Source: an uncultured Oscillospiraceae bacterium (GTDB taxonomy: Bacteria; Bacillota; Clostridia; Oscillospirales; Acutalibacteraceae). Taken from it: DNA of 5,631 nt. Positions 1-5,631 of this stretch are shown here, one piece after another. The position numbers were made by a program, and so were the translations under genes. Location: NCBI GenBank assembly GCA_905203795.1, contig CAJKXG010000092.1:1-5631 (forward strand). The letters run 5' to 3'. The first letter of the stretch is position 1. Every line of letters begins with the position of its first letter. Under the pieces are notes generated by a model that saw nothing but the letters and a program-made list of their open reading frames with translations, made no database searches and was not told where the DNA came from.

Positions 1-1306
1 AGGTGGGGTCTTCCTCTGCCAGCTTGGACAGCGCAATACCCATCTTCTCCTGACCGGCCTTGGTCTTCGGCTCGATCGCGACACGGATAACCGGCTCCGG
101 GAAGTCCATGGATTCGAGGATAACCGGGCTGCTCTCGACGCACAGGGTGTCGCCGGTGGTGGTGTTCTTCAGACCGACCGCCGCCGCGATATCGCCCGCG
201 TACACGGTATCGATATCCTGACGATGGTTCGCGTGCATCTGCACAATACGACCCATGCGCTCGTTGGTGTCCTTGTTCGCGTTGTATACCGTGTCGCCGG
301 CGTTCACCGTACCGGAGTACACGCGGAAGAAGCACAACTTACCCACGAACGGGTCGGTCGCGATCTTGAACGCCAGAGCCGCAAACGGCTCGCTGTCCGA
401 AGAATGGCGCTCGACTTCCTCTTCGGTCTCGGGGTTGACACCCTTGATCGAAGGAACGTCCGTCGGAGCGGGCATATAGTCCACAATCGCGTCCAACAGC
501 TTCTGAACGCCCTTGTTGCGATAAGACGTACCGCAGGTGACAGGCACCATCGTGTTGGCGATGGTGGACTTGCGGATGCAGACTTTGATCTCGTCGATGG
601 TGAGTTCCTCACCGGCGAAATACTTCTCCATCAGCGCGTCATCCTGCTCGGCAACATGCTCGAGCAGCTCTTCGCGGTACTGGTTTGCCAGATCCACCAT
701 ATCCTCGGGGATGGGCTCTTCGCGGATATCCTTGCCGAGATCGTCGTAATATACATACGCCTTCATCTCGACCAGATCGATGATACCCTTAAAGAACTGC
801 TCCGAACCGATCGGCAGTTGGATCGGCACCGCATTGCACTTCAGACGCTCGCGCATCATCTTGACAACGCGGTAGAAGTCCGCACCCAGGATGTCCATTT
901 TGTTGACATACGCCATGCGCGGAACCTGATATTCGTCAGCCTGACGCCAAACAGTCTCAGACTGCGGTTCGACGCCGCCCTTGGCACAGAACACGGTGAC
1001 GGAACCGTCCAGAACGCGCAGCGAACGCTGCACTTCAACCGTGAAATCCACGTGACCGGGGGTGTCGATGATGTTGATACGGTGCTGCTTCCAGAAACAG
1101 GTCGTGGCGGCAGAAGTAATGGTAATACCACGCTCCTGCTCCTGCGCCATCCAGTCCATGGTGGCGCCGCCATCATGTGTCTCACCGATCTTATAGTTGA
1201 TACCGGTATAGAACAGGATACGCTCGGTAGTCGTGGTTTTACCGGCGTCGATATGCGCCATGATACCGATATTTCTGGTAAGCGCCAAAGGTGTTTGTCT
1301 TGCCAT
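1..1306 (-). CDS. fusA: Elongation factor G, N-terminal 435 residues (3' end outside window)
   Basis: This is the translational GTPase that moves tRNA and mRNA through the ribosome after peptide-bond formation; it also acts in ribosome recycling. The reading frame opens at an ATG preceded by a strong Shine-Dalgarno and stays open to the window edge. Visible GTPase motifs are G1 AHIDAGKT (residues 17-24), the switch stretch RGITI (59-63), G3 DTPGH (81-85, with the catalytic His85) and G4 NKMD (135-138). The G5 loop reads [11 protein letters not shown], where many EF-Gs have GSAF; I recall the TS form from clostridial EF-Gs. The G domain, domain II and the start of domain III ([18 protein letters not shown]) are present. 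About 260 residues are missing compared with the usual length near 690. Phe88, a fusidic-acid resistance position, is unchanged. It lies 21 bp after rpsG, as in a classical str operon. The identification is secure. Confidence 0.98.
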   Translation of the reverse strand, partial: MARQTPLALTRNIGIMAHIDAGKTTTTERILFYTGINYKIGETHDGGATMDWMAQEQERGITITSAATTCFWKQHRINIIDTPGHVDFTVEVQRSLRVLDGSVTVFCAKGGVEPQSETVWRQADEYQVPRMAYVNKMDILGADFYRVVKMMRERLKCNAVPIQLPIGSEQFFKGIIDLVEMKAYVYYDDLGKDIREEPIPEDMVDLANQYREELLEHVAEQDDALMEKYFAGEELTIDEIKVCIRKSTIANTMVPVTCGTSYRNKGVQKLLDAIVDYMPAPTDVPSIKGVNPETEEEVERHSSDSEPFAALAFKIATDPFVGKLCFFRVYSGTVNAGDTVYNANKDTNERMGRIVQMHANHRQDIDTVYAGDIAAAVGLKNTTTGDTLCVESSPVILESMDFPEPVIRVAIEPKTKAGQEKMGIALSKLAEEDPT

Positions 1307-1312
1307 AAATTT

Positions 1313-1319
1313 CCTCCTT
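1313..1319 (-). promoter_or_regulatory. Shine-Dalgarno of fusA
   Basis: AAGGAGG lies on the coding strand, six bases (AAATTT) before the ATG. It fixes the fusA start at 1306 and occupies most of the 21-bp rpsG-fusA gap. There is no room for a separate promoter or terminator, so fusA is probably co-transcribed with rpsG. Confidence 0.93.
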
Positions 1320-1327
1320 GACGGCTA

Positions 1328-1798
1328 TTACCATCTGTAATGGGCGAAGGCACGGTTGGCCTCGGCCATCTTGTGGGTGTCTTCGCGCTTTTTGGCAGCG
1401 CCGCCGTTGCCGTTCACGGCGTCCATGATCTCGGCAGCGAGACGCTCCTTCATGGTGCGTTCGGAACGCGCGCGGGCATAGTTGGTCAGCCAGCGCAGAC
1501 CCAGCGTCTGACGACGCTCGGGGCGAACTTCGATCGGCACTTGGTAGGTGGCGCCGCCGACACGGCGAGCCTTAACCTCCAGCAAAGGCATGATATTCTC
1601 GAGCGCCTGCTCGAAAACCTCCAGTGCATCCTTGCCGGTCTTTTCCGCGATGATGTCGAACGCGCCGTAGACGATCTTCTGAGCAACGCCTCGTTTGCCG
1701 TCTACCATAATGTTGTTGATGAGTCTGGTCACCATTTTGGAATTGTAAAGCGGGTCAGCCAAAACGTCACGTTTGGCGATAGAACCTCTTCTCGGCAC
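1328..1798 (-). CDS. rpsG: 30S ribosomal protein S7, GTG start
   Basis: S7 is a primary 16S rRNA-binding protein that nucleates assembly of the head of the small subunit and lies near the E site. From the GTG the product is 156 residues, the family's usual size. It starts (M)[10 protein letters not shown] and contains the rRNA-binding beta-hairpin region [11 protein letters not shown] (78-88) and the conserved TLGLRWL (98-104). It ends [20 protein letters not shown], the full canonical C-terminus. The frame stays open upstream to a TTG at 1864. I chose the GTG because it is eight bases after AAGGAGG and gives the canonical N-terminus, while the upstream 22 residues match nothing in S7 and have no ribosome site. 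In E. coli S7 is also the translational repressor of this operon, acting at the spacer upstream of rpsG. Confidence 0.97.
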   Translation of the reverse strand: MPRRGSIAKRDVLADPLYNSKMVTRLINNIMVDGKRGVAQKIVYGAFDIIAEKTGKDALEVFEQALENIMPLLEVKARRVGGATYQVPIEVRPERRQTLGLRWLTNYARARSERTMKERLAAEIMDAVNGNGGAAKKREDTHKMAEANRAFAHYRW

Positions 1799-1806
1799 TT
1801 TACTTC

Positions 1807-1813
1807 CCTCCTT
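1807..1813 (-). promoter_or_regulatory. Shine-Dalgarno of rpsG, deciding a GTG start
   Basis: AAGGAGG is on the coding strand with eight bases to the GTG at 1798. An in-frame ATG overlaps its 5' edge (ATGAAGGAGG), so that ATG cannot use this site. This supports the GTG as the true start. Confidence 0.92.
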
Positions 1814-1847
1814 CATAGGTATGATATCATAGGTACTCGAAAGTGAC

Positions 1848-1916
1848 ATACTCCCGTTGGCCAATATAGAGGATACCCGCTTTTCTGCCGAGATAATCGA
1901 CAGCTATATAGAGTAT
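1848..1916 (-). promoter_or_regulatory. Predicted nested three-helix RNA domain in the rpsL-rpsG spacer
   Basis: Three complementary segment pairs nest without conflict. P1 pairs AUACUCU (1910-1916) with GGAGUAU (1848-1854), seven pairs including one G-U. P2 pairs AUAUAG (1904-1909) with CUAUAU (1864-1869), six pairs. P3 is a hairpin CUGUCGA-UUAUC-UCGGCAG (1885-1903), seven pairs including one G-U and a five-base loop. The 5' strands of P1, P2 and P3 are contiguous, so the helices could stack, while the 3' side carries unpaired bulges of 9 and 15 bases. The fold was found by eye; no energy was computed. Confidence 0.45.
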
Positions 1917-1920
1917 CGCT

Positions 1921-1933
1921 GCTACATTGTAGC
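1921..1933 (-). promoter_or_regulatory. Small hairpin with 16S-like GCUACAAUG
   Basis: On the coding strand GCUAC-AAU-GUAGC forms a five-pair stem with a three-base loop; the DNA is a perfect 6+1+6 inverted repeat. Its first nine bases equal the conserved 16S rRNA segment at about E. coli 1233-1241. The AAU loop corresponds to about 1238-1240, in the S7-contacting region. It lies 16 bases after the rpsL stop codon. Rho-independent termination is unlikely because the stem is short and no U-tract follows. Confidence 0.45.
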
Positions 1934-1949
1934 CGCTGATGAATTTGTC

Positions 1950-2378
1950 TTACTTCTTGGCCGCGCCGGCCTTGGGACGTTTCGCGCCGTACTTGGAACG
2001 CGCCTGCATTCTCTTTGCAACGCCCTGCGTATCCAGCGTACCGCGGATGATGTGGTAACGCACACCAGGCAGATCCTTCACACGACCGCCGCGGATCAGC
2101 ACAACGCTGTGCTCCTGCAGGTTGTGACCTTCACCGGGGATATAGGACGTGACCTCGATCCCGTTGGAAAGGCGCACACGAGCGATCTTACGAAGCGCGG
2201 AGTTCGGCTTCTTCGGGGTGGACGTTTTGACAGCGGTGCACACGCCTCTCTTTTGGGGAGAGCTTTGATCGGTGGCCACGCGTTTTTTGGAGTTCCAGCC
2301 CTTCAGCAGTGCCGGCGCTTTCGCTTTCTTGCTCAGCTCCTGACGACCCTTGTTGACCAATTGGTTAAAAGTTGGCAA
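1950..2378 (-). CDS. rpsL: 30S ribosomal protein S12, TTG start
   Basis: S12 lies at the interface side of the small subunit beside the decoding centre and controls tRNA selection accuracy. The 142-residue product has the canonical start (M)[11 protein letters not shown]. It also has [10 protein letters not shown] (39-48), [10 protein letters not shown] (55-64), the [18 protein letters not shown] block (81-98), [10 protein letters not shown] (100-109) and a basic C-terminus. Lys56 and Lys101, the usual streptomycin-resistance positions, are unchanged, so no rpsL-type resistance is expected. Asp102 in KDLPG corresponds to the aspartate that RimO methylthiolates in E. coli. Codon 1 is TTG: it is the only start giving the canonical N-terminus and is well placed behind AGGAGGTG. 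Length is slightly above the 138 of B. subtilis because of an extra C-terminal GAAKK-like tail. Confidence 0.97.
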   Translation of the reverse strand: MPTFNQLVNKGRQELSKKAKAPALLKGWNSKKRVATDQSSPQKRGVCTAVKTSTPKKPNSALRKIARVRLSNGIEVTSYIPGEGHNLQEHSVVLIRGGRVKDLPGVRYHIIRGTLDTQGVAKRMQARSKYGAKRPKAGAAKK

Positions 2379-2386
2379 TGTATTTC

Positions 2387-2393
2387 ACCTCCT
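2387..2393 (-). promoter_or_regulatory. Shine-Dalgarno of rpsL, deciding a TTG start
   Basis: AGGAGGT (followed by G) is on the coding strand, with eight bases before the TTG at 2378. This near-perfect site probably compensates for the weak start codon. Confidence 0.9.
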
Positions 2394-2415
2394 GCAATGG
2401 AATATATATCTCCAA

Positions 2416-2466
2416 GCGGACAGTTGTCCGCAGGCGAACCGCAGTCCGCAGGCGGGCAACTGCCCG
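2416..2466 (-). repeat. GC-rich nested inverted repeat between rpoC and rpsL
   Basis: Two local palindromes flank a third. On the coding strand they are CGGGCA-GT-TGCCCG (2453-2466) and GCGGACA-AC-TGTCCGC (2416-2431). They also pair with each other over 15 positions, with one G-U and one C-A mismatch, enclosing a symmetric CU/CU internal loop and a five-pair inner stem GCGGA/UUCGC with a CUGCGG loop. An 11-bp direct repeat, CGCCTGCGGAC on the coding strand, lies at 2444-2454 and 2426-2436. No U-tract follows, so it is not a standard terminator. It could be an mRNA processing or stability element, an attenuator, or a copy of a dispersed palindromic repeat. It lies 23 bases before the rpsL Shine-Dalgarno. 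Confidence 0.7.
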
Positions 2467-2502
2467 TTTCAGAGCCACATATCGGCACAGTTTGTTATTT
2501 TA

Positions 2503-5500
2503 TCACGCGTCTTGCTCGTTTGTCAAGCCCTCTTGCGAAACTTCTTCCGAAATTTCCGCCGAAACGAGCGCTTCCTCGTCATCTGCCGCCACTTCTGCCG
2601 CCGCATCGGTGGATTCCTCGTCCTCCAGCATGCTGCGCAGCGCGTTGACATACGGATCGTTGTCGTTGGCGCGGGTGTTGACCACATCCACGTTGTTGTA
2701 CAGGCGCATACCCGTACCGGCGGGGATCAGCTTACCGATGATGACGTTCTCCTTCAAGCCCATCAGCGGATCGACCTTGCCCTTGATGGCGGCCTCGGTC
2801 AGCACGCGGGTGGTCTCCTGGAAGGAGGCGGCGGAGAGGAAGCTGTCGGTGGCGAGCGACGCCTTGGTGATACCCAACAGCACCGGCGCGGCGACCGCTT
2901 CCCGCAGATGCACCTCACCGTTTTGGACGCGCTCGCGGATGCGGGCGTTCTCCTCGTCCACCTCGGCGCGGTTGACCAGCGAACCGGCCAGCAGATAGGT
3001 GTCGCCGGAATCTTCCACGCGCACCTTGCGCATCATCTGGCTGACGATGACTTCCACGTGCTTGTCGTTGATCGCCACCGCCTGCATACGATAGGTGCGC
3101 TGCACTTCCTGAATCAGATAGTTCTGCACCGCGAGCGGTCCGTTGACCGCGAGGATATCATGCGGGTTAATGGAGCCTTCGGTGATGCGGTCGCCCTTCT
3201 TGATGAAGTCGCCCTCTTTGACGCACACACGCGCGCCGTAAGTGATGACATACGACCGCTCGTCGGGATTCTCCGGATCGGTGCTCGTGACCACCACAAG
3301 GTGCTTTTTCTTCTCTTCCGCAAACCGCACCACACCGTCGATCTCGCTGATGATGGCAAGGCGCTTCGGCTTGCGTCCCTCGAACAATTCCTCGACACGC
3401 GGCAAACCCTGGGTGATATCCTCGGCGGATGCGATACCGCCGGTGTGGAAGGTACGCATGGTAAGCTGTGTACCGGGTTCACCGATCGACTGCGCCGCGA
3501 TGATACCCACCGCTTCGCCGATGCTGACGGGATCGACCGTCGCGAGGTTGGCACCGTAGCAGTGCGCGCACACACCGTGCTTGGCCGCGCAGGTCAGCAC
3601 CGAACGAATCTTGATGCGCTCGACCTTGTAATCCTGCACCAGTGTTTTGATCTCTTTGTCGCCGAGCAGCGTGTTGCGGCTGACAACCACCTCGCCGGTC
3701 TGCGGATCGCAGAAATCCTCCGCGAGATAGCGCCCGCTCAAGCGCTCGGACAGCGGCTCGATCATTTCCTTGCCGTCCTTGATATCGTAAACCTCGATAC
3801 CCTCGTGCGTGCCGCAATCATCTTCGCGGATGATGACGTCCTGCGCCACATCCACCAGACGACGGGTCAGATAACCCGAGTCGGCGGTACGCAGTGCGGT
3901 GTCCGCCAAGCCCTTGCGCGCGCCACGGGAGGAAATGAAGTATTCCATGATGTTCAGACCTTCGCGGTAGTTCGCGCGGATCGGAACTTCGATGGTGCGA
4001 CCGGACGTGTTCGCGATCAGACCGCGCATACCGGCGAGCTGACGCATCTGCGCGATAGAACCACGCGCACCGGAATCCGACATCATGAAGATCGGGTTGT
4101 ACGGATCCATGTTGGCATTCAGCGCGTCGGTCACCTTCGCGGTGGTGGCGTTCCACGTATCCACGACGCTGTGATACCGCTCGTCGTCGCTCATCAAGCC
4201 GCGCGCGTACATGCCGTTGATCATGTCCACACGCTGTTCGGCGGCGGCGATGAGGTCCTTCTTCTCCGGCGGGATCGCCGCGTCGCACACGGCGACGGTC
4301 AAAGCGCCGCGGGTGGAATATTTATAGCCCTGCGATTTGATCGCGTCCAGCACCTCCGAAGACCGTGCCGCCCCGTGCACCTTGATGCACTTTTCGACGA
4401 TCTTGGAAAGCTGGCTCTTACCGACCTTGAAATCAATTTCGTACAGGAAGCGGTTTTCGGGGATCGAGCGATCCACAAAACCGAGATCCTGCGGGATGGG
4501 TTTGTTAAAGATGATACGGCCGATGGTGGTATCCACCAGACGGCTCTGCATCTCGCCGTCCACTTCCATCGTGCGGCGCACCTTGATCTTCGCATGCAGA
4601 CCGATCACACCGTCGGCATACGCCATGGTCGCCTCGTCCTCATCGCGGAACACCTTGCCCTCGCCCGGCTCGCCCGGCTTCTCGATGGTCAGATAGTACG
4701 AACCGAGCACCATGTCCTGCGAAGGCACGGCGACGGGCTTGCCGTCGGACGGCTTGAGCAGGTTGCCGGCGGCGAGCATCAGGAAGCGGGCTTCCGCCTG
4801 CGCTTCCGCAGACAGCGGCACGTGTACCGCCATCTGGTCGCCGTCGAAGTCCGCGTTGAACGCGGTACACACCAGCGGATGCAGCTTGATCGCGTGACCC
4901 TCCACCAGCACCGGCTCAAACGCCTGAATGCCGAGGCGGTGCAGCGTGGGCGCGCGGTTCAGCATGACAGGGTGGTCTTTGATGACGATTTCCAGCGCAT
5001 CCCACACATCGGGATGCATCCGCTCCACCATCTTGCGGGCGGATTTGATATTGTTGGCGGTGCCGTCCTCCACCAATTGCTTCATCACAAACGGCTTGAA
5101 CAGCTCGATCGCCATTTCCTTCGGCAGACCGCACTGATACATTTTCAGCTCCGGACCGACGACGATAACCGAACGACCCGAATAGTCCACGCGCTTGCCC
5201 AGCAGGTTCTGACGGAAACGTCCCTGCTTACCCTTCAGCATATCGGACAGCGATTTCAGCGGGCGGTTGTTCGGACCGGTGACGGGACGTCCGCGGCGAC
5301 CGTTGTCGATCAGCGCGTCCACCGCCTCCTGCAACATGCGCTTTTCGTTGCGGACGATGATGTCCGGCGCGCCCAGCTCCAGCAGGCGCTTCAGACGGTT
5401 GTTGCGGTTGATCACGCGGCGGTACAGGTCGTTGAGGTCGGACGTGGCAAAGCGCCCGCCCTCGAGCTGTACCATCGGGCGGATATCCGGCGGGATAACC

Positions 5501-5631
5501 GGCACGACGTTGAGGATCATCCACTCGGGACGGTTGCCGGACATGCGGAAGGATTCCACCACTTCCAGACGCTTGAGCAGACGCGCGCGTTTTTGACCGG
5601 TCGCGCCCTCCAGCTCCTCTTTCAATTCGGC
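2503..5631 (-). CDS. rpoC: DNA-directed RNA polymerase subunit beta', C-terminal 1042 residues (5' end outside window)
   Basis: Beta' forms the clamp and much of the active centre of RNA polymerase. The frame is open from the right edge; the true start and N-terminal zinc site lie outside, with roughly 185 codons missing by comparison with B. subtilis. Visible in order are [10 protein letters not shown], the switch-2 region [16 protein letters not shown], and [15 protein letters not shown]. Next are the catalytic Mg-binding NADFDGDQM (4831-4857) and the bridge-helix region [20 protein letters not shown]. The second zinc site uses Cys in DDCGT (about 3815) plus the three in [13 protein letters not shown] (about 3553-3594). 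The trigger loop has [12 protein letters not shown] (about 3440-3480), followed by the conserved [15 protein letters not shown] and [14 protein letters not shown]. The last ~50 residues are acidic and Glu/Asp/Ala-rich. It ends in tandem TGA-TAA. No frameshift or missing catalytic residue is seen. Confidence 0.99.
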   Translation of the reverse strand, partial: AELKEELEGATGQKRARLLKRLEVVESFRMSGNRPEWMILNVVPVIPPDIRPMVQLEGGRFATSDLNDLYRRVINRNNRLKRLLELGAPDIIVRNEKRMLQEAVDALIDNGRRGRPVTGPNNRPLKSLSDMLKGKQGRFRQNLLGKRVDYSGRSVIVVGPELKMYQCGLPKEMAIELFKPFVMKQLVEDGTANNIKSARKMVERMHPDVWDALEIVIKDHPVMLNRAPTLHRLGIQAFEPVLVEGHAIKLHPLVCTAFNADFDGDQMAVHVPLSAEAQAEARFLMLAAGNLLKPSDGKPVAVPSQDMVLGSYYLTIEKPGEPGEGKVFRDEDEATMAYADGVIGLHAKIKVRRTMEVDGEMQSRLVDTTIGRIIFNKPIPQDLGFVDRSIPENRFLYEIDFKVGKSQLSKIVEKCIKVHGAARSSEVLDAIKSQGYKYSTRGALTVAVCDAAIPPEKKDLIAAAEQRVDMINGMYARGLMSDDERYHSVVDTWNATTAKVTDALNANMDPYNPIFMMSDSGARGSIAQMRQLAGMRGLIANTSGRTIEVPIRANYREGLNIMEYFISSRGARKGLADTALRTADSGYLTRRLVDVAQDVIIREDDCGTHEGIEVYDIKDGKEMIEPLSERLSGRYLAEDFCDPQTGEVVVSRNTLLGDKEIKTLVQDYKVERIKIRSVLTCAAKHGVCAHCYGANLATVDPVSIGEAVGIIAAQSIGEPGTQLTMRTFHTGGIASAEDITQGLPRVEELFEGRKPKRLAIISEIDGVVRFAEEKKKHLVVVTSTDPENPDERSYVITYGARVCVKEGDFIKKGDRITEGSINPHDILAVNGPLAVQNYLIQEVQRTYRMQAVAINDKHVEVIVSQMMRKVRVEDSGDTYLLAGSLVNRAEVDEENARIRERVQNGEVHLREAVAAPVLLGITKASLATDSFLSAASFQETTRVLTEAAIKGKVDPLMGLKENVIIGKLIPAGTGMRLYNNVDVVNTRANDNDPYVNALRSMLEDEESTDAAAEVAADDEEALVSAEISEEVSQEGLTNEQDA

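Larger units (their letters stand above)
1799..1949 (-). promoter_or_regulatory. rpsL-rpsG intercistronic region, candidate S7 translational operator
   Basis: This 151-bp spacer is long next to the 21-bp rpsG-fusA gap and contains no gene. Reading the coding strand from the rpsL stop, it holds a GCUACA-A-UGUAGC hairpin (1921-1933), a nested three-helix domain (1848-1916), the palindrome TTGGCCAA (1857-1864) and a 12-bp palindrome TATGATATCATA (1820-1831). A 9-bp direct repeat TACCTATGA (1827-1835 and 1813-1821) follows, and its second copy touches the Shine-Dalgarno. In E. coli, S7 binds the equivalent spacer and represses translation; that is established for the gammaproteobacterial operon only. 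The same role here is inference. I see no terminator with a U-tract and no convincing promoter. Confidence 0.5.

Noticed and set aside
224..1321. A 365-codon open frame on the plus strand
   Set aside because: It is antisense to fusA, whose frame has all the EF-G motifs. The antisense product resembles no known protein. Its openness is explained by the strong third-position GC bias of fusA codons.
1340..1846. A 168-codon plus-strand open frame opposite rpsG
   Set aside because: It is a shadow of the S7 gene on the opposite strand, with no recognisable protein features.
1799..1864. N-terminal extension of S7 from an in-frame TTG at 1864
   Set aside because: There is no Shine-Dalgarno at the TTG. 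The extra 22 residues are unlike S7, while the GTG at 1798 has an ideal Shine-Dalgarno and gives the canonical 156-residue protein.
1950..2378. Streptomycin-resistant rpsL allele
   Set aside because: Lys56 and Lys101 are both the sensitive wild-type residues. Differences nearby, such as Ala49, look like lineage variation.
2394..2430. Promoter for rpsL using the AT-rich TATATATT as a -10 box
   Set aside because: No TTGACA-like box lies at the right spacing upstream; that position falls inside the GC-rich hairpin. The AT-run alone is not enough.
2379..2466. Rho-independent terminator between rpoC and rpsL
   Set aside because: The GC-rich stem is followed on the coding strand by CUUGGAGAUAUAUAUUCC, with no run of U residues.
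1857..2648. A 263-codon plus-strand open frame across the rpsL region, both its flanks and the end of rpoC
   Set aside because: It is antisense to rpsL and rpoC. Its composition (Arg/His/Leu-rich, then Pro-rich) is typical of antisense frames, and it crosses the hairpin element.

Overview
The window shows part of the bacterial transcription/translation supercluster, with all genes on the minus strand. In transcription order they are rpoC (RNA polymerase beta', 5' end outside the window), rpsL (ribosomal protein S12), rpsG (ribosomal protein S7) and fusA (elongation factor G, 3' end outside the window). The base composition is moderately GC-rich. The EF-G sequence (for example the clostridial-looking G5 stretch [11 protein letters not shown]), S12 and RpoC together suggest an anaerobic member of the Bacillota, class Clostridia, most like the Ruminococcaceae/Oscillospirales. 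This placement is by eye and is tentative. There is no mobile element, tRNA, rRNA or CRISPR array.

Layout, right to left. rpoC fills 5631 to 2503 and ends in a tandem TGA-TAA stop with an acidic C-terminal tail. A 124-bp spacer follows. It holds a 50-nt GC-rich nested inverted repeat and the Shine-Dalgarno of rpsL, but no L7Ae-like gene, which Bacilli carry at this point. rpsL (2378 to 1950) starts with TTG. A 151-bp spacer then separates rpsL from rpsG (1798 to 1328), which starts with GTG. A tight 21-bp gap leads into fusA, which starts with ATG at 1306 and runs off the left edge after 435 codons.

The coding content is ordinary. S12 and S7 are core proteins of the small ribosomal subunit, EF-G drives translocation, and beta' carries the RNA polymerase active site, so the cluster couples synthesis of the transcription and translation machinery.

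The part worth a second look is the non-coding RNA between genes. The rpsL-rpsG spacer can be folded by hand into a small hairpin plus a three-helix domain. The hairpin carries GCUACAAUG, identical to the conserved 16S rRNA segment at about E. coli 1233-1241, which lies in the S7 binding region. In E. coli, S7 represses its own operon by binding the rpsL-rpsG spacer, so this is a plausible rRNA-mimicking S7 operator in a clostridial lineage. It rests on sequence reading only and has not been folded or compared by software.
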